A stretch of 64,000 bases of DNA, taken from JAXGXT01 sp040772665. GTDB taxonomy: Bacteria > Bacillota > Clostridia > Lachnospirales > Anaerotignaceae. The position numbers and the translations under genes were made by a program. Below the pieces are notes generated by a model. It was not told the origin of the DNA, searched no databases, and saw only the letters and a list, made by a program, of their open reading frames with translations. Location of the stretch: contig JAXGXT010000002.1 of NCBI GenBank assembly GCA_040772665.1, positions 124,001 through 188,000 on the forward strand. Reading direction: 5' to 3'. Numbering within the stretch: position 1 is the stretch's first letter; every line of letters begins with the position of its first letter. Below are positions 8,334 to 16,635 of the stretch, one piece after another.

Positions 8334-8899
8334 AATAATTAGGTTAATACTCGAAAAGCAAATATTTTTAAAACATAAAATAGATTTTAAGCTTAAAAAA
8401 GTCAGTGTTTTGCCATGTGCTAACAACTGACTTTCTTATTTCATGAAAATAAATTTTGGCTTTTTGCAAGCCTGTAGGTTTTAAAAATGTCTAATTTTCT
8501 TGACATGACTTAGCAGATAAGCTACACGTAAGTTAAAAACCGAAAGCCGTTAAAGAAGCTTTTAGCCTTAGTTTTATATAGGAAGAAAACAATTAGAAGA
8601 GATTTTTTATATATTTCAATAAAAACATAGTTATATTAACATAAAGTGGCGAGTTTAAGCTGAATAAGATTGAATTAGTCGGTAAAATGCTTTAGAATAG
8701 AGGATGCATATCATATTTGGAATATAGGTATGATATGTTTTTAAAAAGTCCTCAAGTGTTTATTGTGGGGATGTTTTATATCAATTGCAAGTGTTTCATT
8801 TTTATGAAATTAAAAAGGTATCATTATTGTATATTAAAGTAAAATCAAAAGATTTATTGTTTATAAAAATTGATATAAATATAAAAAGGAGTGTTTAGC
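8334..8899. other. Intergenic region with an inverted repeat
   Basis: No gene is seen in this AT-rich 566-base gap. Besides the weak terminator at 8401-8431 it contains a perfect 9-bp inverted repeat CATATCATA (8707-8715) and TATGATATG (8729-8737) followed by TTTTTAAAAAG, which could be a second terminator or an operator. It lies about 165 bases upstream of the next gene. Confidence 0.4.
8401..8431 (+). terminator. Weak terminator after the DUF2325 gene
   Basis: GTCAGT (8401-8406) pairs with ACTGAC (8426-8431), extended by flanking AA/TT, and TTTCTTATTT follows. The loop is long, so this is a moderate call. Confidence 0.45.
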
Positions 8900-9865
8900 A
8901 TGTTAACAAAAATTGCAGAAAATATTTACAGAAAAACAGTACCTTTACCTAACAACCCCTTAAGAGATATAAATGCCTATATTATAACAGGTGAGAAAAA
9001 CCTTCTGATTGACACAGGCTTTAACAGAGTGGAATGTGAAGAGGCTTTACAGGATGCGTTTAGGGAATTGCAAATAGAAGAAACAGATCTTTTTATAACT
9101 CACTTTCATTCTGATCATTGCGGACTTATAGGAAAATTCGCAAAGGAAAACAGCATTGTTTATGCAGGTGAAACAGAAGGAGAGCTTATTAATTTTGAAA
9201 CAGGAAACCTTTACTGGAATATGCTGGATAACTTATTTGTTAAATACGGTTTCCCAAAGGCGGATTTTGGCAGAAACACAGACATTCATCCCGGCAGAAA
9301 ATATTGCCATGAAGACAGGGTTGATTTTACATTTGTTGAAGAGGGACAAATTTTAAGATACGGCGGTTATGAATTAAAAGCAATTGAAACACCGGGCCAT
9401 ACTCCCGGGCATATGTGCCTTTACGATGCTGAAAAGAAAATTTTGTTTTGCGGTGACCATATTCTTGGCACTATTACACCAAATATAAGCATTGAACTAA
9501 GTGCCGAAAATCCCCTTCAGGATTATTTGGAAAGCTTGGAAAAGATAGAAAAATTAGATGTAGCGCTTTTATTGACAGCCCACGGAACTCCTGTGGAGGA
9601 CATGGGTGAAAGAATTGAAGAATTAAAACATCATCATGAGGAAAGATTATTGGAAGTATTGGATATTTTAAAAGATGAATGGAAAACTGCATATGAAGTA
9701 GCAAGAGATATGACATGGGAAATAGACTATAAAAACTGGGATGAGTTTCCTTTGCCTCAAAAATGGTTTGCTACGGGAGAAAGCATTTCTCATTTGCAGC
9801 ATCTTTATTATTTAGGGAAAATATCTAAAGAAGAAAGGAGAGGTGTTTACTATTACAAAAAATAA
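8900..9865 (+). CDS. Metallo-beta-lactamase-fold hydrolase
   Basis: A 321-residue cytosolic MBL-fold hydrolase. The zinc motif H68-x-H70-x-D72-H73 (THFHSDHCG) is intact, with later ligands in ETPGHTPGHMC and the aspartate of LFCGDHILG, and a final His in LTAHGTP. A C-terminal helical or winged-helix extension (about 255-321, DMTWEIDYKNWDEFPLPQKW) is typical of the branch that includes LACTB2-like and other Firmicute hydrolases. The substrate cannot be named; nuclease, thioesterase and glyoxalase II-like activities all occur in this fold. The start is ATG 8900, eight bases after GGAG; the GTG at 8891 overlaps the ribosome site. The metallophosphoesterase gene follows 20 bases on and probably shares the transcript. 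Confidence 0.88.
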   Translation: MLTKIAENIYRKTVPLPNNPLRDINAYIITGEKNLLIDTGFNRVECEEALQDAFRELQIEETDLFITHFHSDHCGLIGKFAKENSIVYAGETEGELINFETGNLYWNMLDNLFVKYGFPKADFGRNTDIHPGRKYCHEDRVDFTFVEEGQILRYGGYELKAIETPGHTPGHMCLYDAEKKILFCGDHILGTITPNISIELSAENPLQDYLESLEKIEKLDVALLLTAHGTPVEDMGERIEELKHHHEERLLEVLDILKDEWKTAYEVARDMTWEIDYKNWDEFPLPQKWFATGESISHLQHLYYLGKISKEERRGVYYYKK

Positions 9866-9885
9866 AAAACTGCGAGGTGATGAAT

Positions 9886-10605
9886 ATGGCGGAAAGAATA
9901 TTTATAACAGGAGATAAACACGGCGCACTTCTTCCTATATTTGGACTTGCAGAAAAGGTTGAATTGAGAAGCAGCGATATTCTTATTATTGCCGGAGATG
10001 CGGGTTATGTTTGGAACGATGATTATCCTTATAAAATGAACACACTTCAACAGACATTTCCAGGCACTATTGCTTTTATAGACGGAAACCATGAAAACCA
10101 TGCTCTTTTAAACAGTATGGATGTGAAAAAGTGGTTCGGCGGAAACGTTCATGAGGTGGATGAACGAGTTTATCATATGATGCGAGGAGAGATGTATTCT
10201 ATTTATGGAAATAATATCTTTAACTTCGGAGGGGCACGTTCAATTGATATAGACCGCAGAGAAGAAGGCGTAAGCTGGTGGAAAGAAGAAGAGCCTTCAT
10301 CCTTGGAAATAGAGTATGGTCAAAAAAAGATATTAAAAAACATTGATAAAATTGATTATGTTATTACTCATGAAACTCCGTTATTTGCAAGGAAGCATAT
10401 TTCAAGGCATAAGCCTATTGATAAGGATTATTTGTTGCCGCAATTATTTGACGATTGGTATGCCATGATTTCAAAAGAACCGCAATTTAAAAAGTGGTAT
10501 TTTGGGCATATGCATGTTGATCAACATATCACAGATAAACTTCGGGCTGTTTATAATGACATTCTTTTGCTTGGCAAAGATGAAGAACAGATGCCTTGGT
10601 TTTGA
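9886..10605 (+). CDS. Calcineurin-like metallophosphoesterase
   Basis: A 239-residue cytosolic phosphoesterase with the full two-metal signature: D10-x-H12 (GDKHG), GDAGYVW, GNHENH, a His in THETP and the GHMHVD end motif. Such enzymes cleave phosphomonoesters or phosphodiesters; the substrate is unknown. No signal peptide is seen. The start is ATG 9886 preceded by GAGGTG at 9874-9879; two in-frame upstream codons (GTG 9877 and ATG 9880) overlap that ribosome site. It follows the MBL-fold gene by 20 bases. Confidence 0.88.
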   Translation: MAERIFITGDKHGALLPIFGLAEKVELRSSDILIIAGDAGYVWNDDYPYKMNTLQQTFPGTIAFIDGNHENHALLNSMDVKKWFGGNVHEVDERVYHMMRGEMYSIYGNNIFNFGGARSIDIDRREEGVSWWKEEEPSSLEIEYGQKKILKNIDKIDYVITHETPLFARKHISRHKPIDKDYLLPQLFDDWYAMISKEPQFKKWYFGHMHVDQHITDKLRAVYNDILLLGKDEEQMPWF

Positions 10606-10663
10606 TTGTTAACTGTATACGGGTTTAAAACAGGTTATTCATATAGAAAATTCTTATAAAACA

Positions 10664-10692
10664 TTGACAGTTTCTTATGCACATGGTATCAT
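10664..10692 (+). promoter_or_regulatory. Promoter of the rplU-prp-rpmA operon
   Basis: Consensus -35 TTGACA (10664-10669), a 17-base spacer and -10 TATCAT (10687-10692). It precedes the structured L21 leader, as expected for this ribosomal protein operon. Confidence 0.85.
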
Positions 10693-10799
10693 ATTACAGT
10701 GCGTTTTGAAAGTGCATGTTTTGCCGCACGAAGAGGCTTTAAACTTGAAAAAGGTTTCAAGTGCCGTATTCGGCGAGTATAGCGCGAGGAGGTGTACGT
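10693..10799 (+). ncRNA. Ribosomal protein L21 leader RNA
   Basis: The 5' untranslated region of rplU holds three small helices: GTGCG (10699-10703) with CGCAC (10725-10729), CTTGAAA (10744-10750) with TTTCAAG (10755-10761), and GCCG/CGGC (10763-10774) next to the ribosome site. Firmicutes commonly carry an autoregulatory L21 leader here. The match is by position, helices and the GCCGCACGAAGAGGC segment; I could not run a covariance model. Confidence 0.6.
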
Positions 10800-11111
10800 G
10801 TGTACGCAATTATCGAGACAGGTGGAAAACAATATAAAGTTTCCGAAGGTGATGTAATTACTGTTGAAAAGTTAGGTGTTGAAGCAGGAAGTGAGTTTGT
10901 TTTTGATAAGGTTTTGGCTTTATCAAACGAATCAGGCTTAACTGTTGGAGCTCCTTATGTTTCAGGAGCAGCTGTTAATGCGTCTGTAATTGGTGATGGA
11001 AAAGCTAAAAAGGTTATTGTTTATAAATACAAGTCCAAAAAAGGCTTCCATAAGAAAAAAGGCCATAGACAGCCTTTTACAAAATTACAGATTGGCAAAA
11101 TAACTCTTTAA
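10800..11111 (+). CDS. rplU: 50S ribosomal protein L21
   Basis: A 103-residue large-subunit protein that contacts 23S rRNA and L20. The start VYAIIETGGKQYKVSEGD (read as Met) and the end KKGHRQPFTKLQIGKI are diagnostic. The start is GTG at 10800, seven bases after AGGAGG; a longer in-frame GTG at 10761 would add 13 residues that are not part of L21 and overlap the leader hairpin. First gene of the rplU-prp-rpmA operon, probably controlled through the L21 leader. Confidence 0.98.
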   Translation: MYAIIETGGKQYKVSEGDVITVEKLGVEAGSEFVFDKVLALSNESGLTVGAPYVSGAAVNASVIGDGKAKKVIVYKYKSKKGFHKKKGHRQPFTKLQIGKITL

Positions 11112-11121
11112 TTTTTAGATT

Positions 11122-11469
11122 ATGATTAAAGTAAAAATTTATCGAAATAAAGATTTTAGAATTTGCGGTTTTACTGTTGACGGTCATGCAGGATTTTCTG
11201 AAGAAGGTGCTGACATTGTTTGTTCTGCTGTAAGCATTCTTGTTATAAACACTATAAACTCCATAGAAAAGTTTACAAAAGAGGAGTTTAGTGCAAATGC
11301 AGACGAAAAAAACGGCGGTCATATAAGCTGTGACTTTCCTCAAATTAAAGAGGGAAAGCATTGCCACGATGCGGAGCTTCTTTTAGAGGCAATGCTTAAC
11401 GGGCTTAAATCTATTGAAGAAGAGTATGGTTGTTATATAAAAATTAACGACAAAGGAGGTAAGTTGTGA
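11122..11469 (+). CDS. prp: Ribosomal-processing cysteine protease Prp
   Basis: A 115-residue cysteine protease of the Prp (YsxB, DUF464) family that removes the N-terminal extension of L27 before or during ribosome assembly. The catalytic pair falls at His22 (DGHAGFSEEG) and Cys34 (ADIVCSAVS), the same positions as in the characterised staphylococcal enzyme. It lies between rplU (10-base gap) and rpmA, whose ATG overlaps its TGA stop by one base, so translation is probably coupled. The partner L27 carries the matching cleavage motif, which supports the role strongly. Confidence 0.95.
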   Translation: MIKVKIYRNKDFRICGFTVDGHAGFSEEGADIVCSAVSILVINTINSIEKFTKEEFSANADEKNGGHISCDFPQIKEGKHCHDAELLLEAMLNGLKSIEEEYGCYIKINDKGGKL

Positions 11470-11762
11470 TGATGAAGTTAAACCTTCAGTTTTTTGCTCA
11501 CAAAAAGGGTGTTGGTTCTACAAAAAACGGACGTGACTCTAAATCAAAAAGACTTGGTGCAAAACGTGCTGACGGTCAGTATGTTTTAGCAGGCAATATT
11601 CTTTATACACAAAGAGGAACAAAAATTCATCCTGGAACTAACGTAGGTCTTGGCGGAAACGACAATCTTTTCGCTTTGGTTGACGGTGTTGTTAGATATG
11701 AAAGAAAAGGCAGGGATAAAAAACAGGTTTCTGTTTATCCTGTGGTTGAAGCAGCAGAATAA
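11469..11762 (+). CDS. rpmA: 50S ribosomal protein L27 with cleavable N-terminus
   Basis: A 97-residue protein whose N-terminal tail reaches the peptidyl transferase centre. It begins MMKLNLQFFA followed by HKKGVGSTKNGRDS; the LNLQFFA extension is the known Prp cleavage signal, so mature L27 starts at the His. The start is ATG 11469 with AAGGAGGT eight bases upstream; GTG 11466 and ATG 11472 are alternatives. The ATG shares its A with the prp stop codon. A strong terminator follows. Confidence 0.97.
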   Translation: MMKLNLQFFAHKKGVGSTKNGRDSKSKRLGAKRADGQYVLAGNILYTQRGTKIHPGTNVGLGGNDNLFALVDGVVRYERKGRDKKQVSVYPVVEAAE

Positions 11763-11772
11763 TTGATTTTTG

Positions 11773-11806
11773 AAGGTTTCAAATGTCCGCATTTGAAACC
11801 TTTTTT
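11773..11806 (+). terminator. Terminator of the rplU-prp-rpmA operon
   Basis: A perfect 13-bp stem AAGGTTTCAAATG (11773-11785) and CATTTGAAACCTT (11790-11802) with a TCCG tetraloop, followed by a T run. Confidence 0.95.
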
Positions 11807-11870
11807 ATACTATGTGGTTAAGGTTTGGGGCATAATAGCCTTAAACTTTCTTTAAAGAGGTGAGGCAATT

Positions 11871-13148
11871 ATGTTTGTAGATAGAGTTAAAATTCACATA
11901 AAGGGTGGAAACGGCGGAAACGGAGCAGTTTCGTTTTACAGAGCAAAATATATAACCCATGGAGGCCCTGACGGCGGTGACGGGGGTCGAGGCGGAGACG
12001 TTATTTTTGAGGGAAACCCCAGCATGAATACCCTTATGGATTTCAGATATAAAAGGCATTTTAAAGCAGAGGTTGGTGTAGACGGCGGAAAAACCAACTG
12101 CTCGGGAAAAGACGGCGAAAGCGTGATAATTAAAGTTCCTGTTGGAACTGTTATACGTGAGGCTGAAAGCGGAAAAATTATGGCTGACATAACAAAGCCT
12201 AATGAAAGAAAAACTGTTATAAAAGGCGGAAAAGGCGGAAAGGGCAACCAGCACTTTGCAACCCCGACACGTCAAGCCCCAAGATATGCTGAAAAAGGCA
12301 GGATTTCAAAAGAATATGACGTTATTCTTGAATTAAAGCTTATTGCAGATGTTGGAATAATCGGCTTTCCAAACGTTGGGAAAAGCACATTGCTTTCAAT
12401 GGTTACAAATGCTAACCCTAAAATTGCAAACTATCATTTTACTACTCTTGCACCAAATCTTGGGGTTGTTCAAGGCAAAAACGGAGAAGATTTTGTTCTT
12501 GCCGACATTCCCGGGCTTGTGGAAGGTGCAAGCGAAGGTATTGGTTTAGGGCATGAGTTTTTAAGACATGTGGAGCGTACGAAAGTGTTTATTCATGTTG
12601 TGGATGCCGCTGCTGTTGAGGGGAATGACCCTGTGGAAGAAATTAAAAAAATTAATGCAGAGCTTTTTAATTATAAAGAAGAATTGGCAAAACGTCCTCA
12701 GGTAATTGCTGCAAATAAAATAGATATACCTGAGGCTAATGAAAACGTGGAACGGCTTAAGGCGGAGTATGAACCTTTGGGTTATAAAGTTTTTCCTATT
12801 TCTGCGGCTACAAACAAAGGTCTTAACGAGTTGATTATGGCGGTGGCTGACATTCTTAAAGATTATCCTGAGGATATAGTATTTGAGGAGGATTTTGAAG
12901 AGTATCAAGAACCTGAAATTGATAATCAGCCTTTTGAAATAGAAGTGATTGATGGTAATTATTTTGTGGTTACAGGTGTTGGTGTTGAGAAAATGATGGG
13001 TTATACCAACATTGAAACTGAAAAAGGCTTTGCCTTCTTCCAAAAGTATCTTCGTGAAAAGGGCATAATTGCGGCTTTAGAGGAAAAAGGCATTTCAGAA
13101 GGGGAAACTGTAAAAATATATAACGTTGAGTTTGATTATTTTAAATAG
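11871..13148 (+). CDS. obg: GTPase Obg (CgtA), 50S assembly and stress
   Basis: A 425-residue essential GTPase that acts in 50S maturation and, in spore formers, in stress and sporulation signalling. The Gly-rich Obg fold (about 1-158), the G domain with GFPNVGKST (165-173), DIPGLVEGA and the NKID motif (ANKIDIP), and a C-terminal OCT domain (about 345-425) are all present. The start is ATG 11871 after AGAGGTGAGG. It follows the L27 terminator, so it has its own promoter or depends on readthrough. The position after rplU-rpmA is the usual one. Confidence 0.98.
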   Translation: MFVDRVKIHIKGGNGGNGAVSFYRAKYITHGGPDGGDGGRGGDVIFEGNPSMNTLMDFRYKRHFKAEVGVDGGKTNCSGKDGESVIIKVPVGTVIREAESGKIMADITKPNERKTVIKGGKGGKGNQHFATPTRQAPRYAEKGRISKEYDVILELKLIADVGIIGFPNVGKSTLLSMVTNANPKIANYHFTTLAPNLGVVQGKNGEDFVLADIPGLVEGASEGIGLGHEFLRHVERTKVFIHVVDAAAVEGNDPVEEIKKINAELFNYKEELAKRPQVIAANKIDIPEANENVERLKAEYEPLGYKVFPISAATNKGLNELIMAVADILKDYPEDIVFEEDFEEYQEPEIDNQPFEIEVIDGNYFVVTGVGVEKMMGYTNIETEKGFAFFQKYLREKGIIAALEEKGISEGETVKIYNVEFDYFK

Positions 13149-13238
13149 TCAATTAAACTTTGGAGGCATAAGCAAAGCTAAGCCCTTGAAATCATAGTTT
13201 TCTTGTGGAGGAGGTTATCTTAAAGCCTCCTTCTTTTA

Positions 13239-13271
13239 TTTTAAAACCGCAGGTTTTATACGGTTTTAAAA
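13239..13271. terminator. Bidirectional terminator between convergent genes
   Basis: TTTTAAAACCG (13239-13249) pairs perfectly with CGGTTTTAAAA (13261-13271). It sits between obg and the minus-strand PrpR-type regulator. A smaller GGAGG/CCTCC hairpin with T-rich tail at about 13209-13237 may end the obg transcript first. Confidence 0.7.
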
Positions 13272-13331
13272 TAAAAGTTTACGTTCCGTTTTTTAACGAT
13301 AAACAAATTTAAGTAAAATGCAGACTTTACA

Positions 13332-15122
13332 TTAACTGTTTAACTTCTTCCAAAGAGTGCTTCGGCTTATACCTAAGCGTCTGGCTGTTTTGGATTGATT
13401 TCCTTTTTCGTCTTTTAAAACAAGATTTATTATATCTTTGGAGATTTCGTCCAAAGTTTTTGTTATGTCCAAATCTATTTTTTCCCCTGTAGAGGATTTT
13501 TGTGCGGCAGATTGGGAAAGAACAGCCGTCACTTCATCTGCATTTATAAACTGATGTTTTGCAATAAGAACAAGCTGTTTTAAAACAAAATGAAGCTGTG
13601 TTATTCCGTAATCCCAAACATTGTTTTTAAGAATTTCCATGGCATCAGCCTCAAACCCTACTATCTGAACAGGCATTTCTTGGTTTGCAGTTGTAAGAAA
13701 GCTTCTTACAATTGAGGCTATGTCCTCTTTTCTTTCGTGAAGGGGAGGGATATATACGGATAACCCTGAAAGTTGAATATAAAGCTCACGTGAGAAAGAA
13801 TTGCTTGAAACGGCAGTTTCCATATCTCCTGAAAATGTGGCTATAACCTTGTTTCTTGAACAAAGCTTGGTGTCTGATAAATACATGCTCAGCTTGTTTT
13901 GAACCTCGTCGGAAAGAAGATTAATTTTTGAAAAAAGTATTGTATAATCATTTTCGTAAAGAGGTGATTTTTCGTCTTCAAAAAGCAGTGATAAATTTTT
14001 TAAATCAAGTCCCATACATTCAATGTTTATAAGGGGTGTGGTGCTAAATTCGCTTATTGAATAAAGTGCATGTGCAAAGGTTGTTTTGCCGACCCCTATG
14101 CCGCCATAGATTAAAACAGGGGTTTTGTTGTGTGACCATTGCTTGATTTTATTCCATGTTTCACTTAATGCTGTGCTGGACTGAATTAAGACGGAACAGT
14201 CTTTGGCAGCCTTTGAATCTACAATCTCAAAGGAAAGGGTTTTAATTTGTGAATAGGAATAAGTTCTGCTTACAGAAAAAAGTGCATAATGTTCCCCTGC
14301 AATTGTAATAAGCTTTCCATCAACTTTCCACACTCCGCTTGGCAAGGTTTTAATAAATTTTATACTGGAAAGAGAAAAAACTTTTTGTATATATTTTTTC
14401 AGAGAATTATGAAGTTCTGAAGTTTCGCCTGCTGAAAACAGCTTTGAATAAACAAGGTTTCCCTCTTTATCAAAAAGGGATATAGGCATATCCGCCTGCT
14501 CAAGAAGAGAGTGGTAAAACTGATTTTTCTTCTCAAATTTTTTTTTGTAACTCATTATATCAACAGCTTCATCAATGGCCTTGTCCATGCTTTCAGAGCC
14601 TGATGTGATTAATATTGTTTCTGCACCCAAAGATTTTGCACATTCCACACAAGCACCATCACCTATGAAAAGCTGAACACCTTGGTTTGTGTAAAGGTCA
14701 TAAACAAGCTCCTCCAACTCCTTTGGCGAATCGGGAGAGGGGGGAATTAAAATGTTTTCTTTATATTCAAGAAGTTCTGTTAAAAATTCAACATTTTGAA
14801 CCAAATCAAAAAAGGTAACAAAAGCAACTTTCTTATTTTGTGAAAACTGAGCAAGCTTTAAACTTCTAAGCAAATCATATCCTGAAAACTCCACGTTAAC
14901 AAAAGGAATGTCAATAACATTTTGAACCATTCTTCCTGTTCTTCCCCTTGATATTACTGCATCATAGCGGCTTAAATCAAGAGAATTAACAAGGTCAACC
15001 GCCGAATCTAACTCGGCAGAATAAACATCAGCTTCTATATCTTCTCTTTTTTTCAACGAATTTAAAAGGTATCCCTTAAAGCCCTCGTAAGGAGCAATTC
15101 CAAGCAATTTATACTTTCTCAT
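13332..15122 (-). CDS. PrpR-type regulator with AAA+ domain lacking GAFTGA
   Basis: A 596-residue transcription factor. Order: PrpR N-terminal sensor domain (about 5-185), a PAS-like region (about 200-290), an AAA+ domain with Walker A GGIGVGKTT (340-348), and a C-terminal Fis-type helix-turn-helix (KTARRLGISRSTLWKKL). The layout is that of sigma-54 activators, but the GAFTGA loop needed to contact sigma-54 is absent between the region ECMGLDLKNLSLLF and the Walker B area, and the Walker B segment is degenerate (YTILFSKINLL). It may therefore act with the housekeeping polymerase, as some TyrR-like proteins do. The start is ATG 15122 after AAAGGGGA. It is divergent from the DUF5320/NifX/MinD cluster, a plausible target. 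Confidence 0.85.
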   Translation of the reverse strand: MRKYKLLGIAPYEGFKGYLLNSLKKREDIEADVYSAELDSAVDLVNSLDLSRYDAVISRGRTGRMVQNVIDIPFVNVEFSGYDLLRSLKLAQFSQNKKVAFVTFFDLVQNVEFLTELLEYKENILIPPSPDSPKELEELVYDLYTNQGVQLFIGDGACVECAKSLGAETILITSGSESMDKAIDEAVDIMSYKKKFEKKNQFYHSLLEQADMPISLFDKEGNLVYSKLFSAGETSELHNSLKKYIQKVFSLSSIKFIKTLPSGVWKVDGKLITIAGEHYALFSVSRTYSYSQIKTLSFEIVDSKAAKDCSVLIQSSTALSETWNKIKQWSHNKTPVLIYGGIGVGKTTFAHALYSISEFSTTPLINIECMGLDLKNLSLLFEDEKSPLYENDYTILFSKINLLSDEVQNKLSMYLSDTKLCSRNKVIATFSGDMETAVSSNSFSRELYIQLSGLSVYIPPLHERKEDIASIVRSFLTTANQEMPVQIVGFEADAMEILKNNVWDYGITQLHFVLKQLVLIAKHQFINADEVTAVLSQSAAQKSSTGEKIDLDITKTLDEISKDIINLVLKDEKGNQSKTARRLGISRSTLWKKLNS

Positions 15123-15429
15123 AATATTCCCCTTTGTGTTAAAGTTAACAAACTCTATATAACTGTCCATTTATGATACATCAAAACTATAAGCGTTTCA
15201 AGAAATATTTTAATAATATGTATTTAAATAAAGCACACTATACACATTTCGTGTTTAACATGCTTTTAAGTTTTATTATATTATTTTGAAATATAGCAAA
15301 ATACAAAAGTGATTTGAGTTTCGGTGTAAAAGAAATAATGCTAAGCCTAAGTTTTAATAATAAAATACAAATTATGTTATAAATAACGCATAAAGCTTAG
15401 TGAAATACTAAAAAGTCGAAAAAAAGTTA
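15123..15429. other. Divergent intergenic region upstream of the NifX/MinD cluster
   Basis: This AT-rich region separates the PrpR-type gene from the cluster promoter. A Rex-like but badly spaced palindrome lies at 15134-15152. I found no gene and no clear promoter for the minus-strand regulator. Confidence 0.4.
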
Positions 15430-15484
15430 TTGACTTATGTCGCAAATGGGGTATAATAGAAAACGAAGGCGGCATATGTCATAA
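15430..15484 (+). promoter_or_regulatory. Cluster promoter with inverted repeat centred on the -10 box
   Basis: TTGACT (15430-15435), a 16-base spacer and TATAAT (15452-15457) form a strong promoter. Two inverted half-sites flank it: TGACTTATGTCGC (15431-15443) and, on the other strand, TGACATATGCCGC (15481-15469), 11 of 13 identical. Their centre (15456) falls on the -10 box, the geometry of a repressor operator. Candidate proteins are the divergent PrpR-type regulator and the DUF134 protein of the cluster. Confidence 0.75.
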
Positions 15485-15503
15485 ACTATTAGGAGGAGAT
15501 TGT

Positions 15504-15740
15504 ATGCGTAGAAGAGGCGGAGAAAGATTAATGGGCAGAAAGCTAATGGCTCAAAAAGGTTTGGGTGTTTGCATGAATAGAAATAACCCTGCCTGTGGCA
15601 ATGGTTTAAGGGGCGGATATGGCTGCAGATTTGATTTAAACGAAGAAACAGCACAGTCATATAAGAATTTGCTTAAAGAGCAAAAAGACTTTTTTGAAAA
15701 CCGCATTAAATTAATTGATAAGAAATTGGAAAGTTTATAA
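15504..15740 (+). CDS. DUF5320-type small Gly/Arg/Cys-rich protein
   Basis: A 78-residue basic protein. The N-terminal half is rich in Arg and Gly with Cys in GVCMNRNNPACGNG and YGCRF; the C-terminal half (about 45-78) is a short coiled coil. This layout matches the DUF5320 family, whose members sit beside NifX/NifB-like and MinD genes in anaerobes; no activity is known. Three Cys could bind metal or an Fe-S cluster, which is inference. RBS AGGAGGAG lies about six bases before ATG 15504. First gene after the cluster promoter. Confidence 0.75.
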   Translation: MRRRGGERLMGRKLMAQKGLGVCMNRNNPACGNGLRGGYGCRFDLNEETAQSYKNLLKEQKDFFENRIKLIDKKLESL

Positions 15741-15790
15741 TATTTATATTATAAACGCAATGTTTAAAATTCGAAATGGAGTGACAAGTT

Positions 15791-16159
15791 ATGCCAAGAC
15801 CAATCAAATGGAGAAAAGTATGTTGCTTGCCGCAAAACAATAAATTTGGGCCGCTAAATCAATCTTTAAATGATGAAAATCATATAAAAATGACAGTTGA
15901 TGAATATGAAACAATAAGGCTTATTGATTTGGAAAGGTTTACTCAAGAGGAATGCGCAAAACAAATGAATATTGCACGAACCACCGTTCAGGGGATATAC
16001 ATTGAAGCCAGAAGAAAGCTGGCAGAATCTTTGGTAAATTCCAAAATACTTATAATTGACGGCGGAGAATATCGGCTTTGCAACGGTGTTGGAAATGGGT
16101 GCGGCAGAGGATGTCGCAGACATGGAACAGGTTTTGCAGATGAAGATAATTTTTCTTAA
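15791..16159 (+). CDS. DUF134 helix-turn-helix protein
   Basis: A 122-residue cytosolic protein of the DUF134 family: start MPRPIKWRKVCCLP, the helix-turn-helix-like segment with YETIRLIDLERFTQEECAKQ and MNIARTTVQGIYIEARRKLAE, and a Cys/Gly-rich tail (NGVGNGCGRGCRRHGTG). The family is taken to be DNA-binding with a possible metal or Fe-S site formed by the CC pair and the tail cysteines. It lies 50 bases after the DUF5320 gene and is a candidate autoregulator of the cluster through the inverted repeat at 15431-15481. ATG 15791 follows ATGGAGTGACAAGTT. Confidence 0.88.
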   Translation: MPRPIKWRKVCCLPQNNKFGPLNQSLNDENHIKMTVDEYETIRLIDLERFTQEECAKQMNIARTTVQGIYIEARRKLAESLVNSKILIIDGGEYRLCNGVGNGCGRGCRRHGTGFADEDNFS

Positions 16160-16265
16160 TTTGAGGGTTGGCTTAAAACAAGTTAAAGGTTTTAACTTTT
16201 CCTATGTTTTAAAATGTTGATGTATTAAAATATATAACTTAAAAAAATAGATAGGAGGAATTTTT

Positions 16266-16634
16266 ATGATAATAGCAATTCCTGCAGATGAAAAAAACAT
16301 GAATACAAATGTATGCATATCCTTTGGAAGAGCACCGTATTTTCTTATTTATAACACCAAAACAGAGGAAAGCACATTTGTAAACAACAGTGCGGCAGAA
16401 AGCTCTGGAGGGGCTGGAATAAAAGCGGCACAAATAATTGCAGATAACAACGCAGATGCCCTGTTAACACCAAGATGCGGTGAAAATGCGGCAAACGTGC
16501 TGAAAAGTGCAGATGTAAAAATATATAAAACAAAGGGAACTTCTGTAAAAGAAAATATAAAAGATTTTATTGACGGCAAGCTTCCTTTGTTAGATGAAAT
16601 TCATTCCGGATTTCATGGTCATGGAGGCAATTAA
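16266..16634 (+). CDS. NifX/NifB-domain protein (Fe-Mo cofactor-type), first copy
   Basis: A 122-residue protein with the dinitrogenase iron-molybdenum cofactor domain (PF02579): start MIIAIPADEKNMNTNVCISFGRAPYFLIYN and the ALLTPRCGENAANVLKSADVKIYK-type core. In nitrogen fixers such domains hold cofactor precursors, but in fermentative anaerobes they occur without nitrogenase and their cargo is unknown. A His-rich end (HSGFHGHGGN) could bind metal. RBS GATAGGAGGAA precedes ATG 16266. The following MinD-type gene starts one base after its stop. Confidence 0.88.
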   Translation: MIIAIPADEKNMNTNVCISFGRAPYFLIYNTKTEESTFVNNSAAESSGGAGIKAAQIIADNNADALLTPRCGENAANVLKSADVKIYKTKGTSVKENIKDFIDGKLPLLDEIHSGFHGHGGN

Positions 16635-16635
16635 T

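Noticed and set aside
12561..13043. 160-codon minus-strand frame
   Set aside because: Antisense to the obg G and OCT domains; no ribosome site; shadow of a well-conserved gene.
15134..15152. Rex-like box in the PrpR-type gene leader
   Set aside because: TTGTGTT and TTAACAAA halves are present but the spacing does not fit the Rex consensus, and the site overlaps the ribosome site region.
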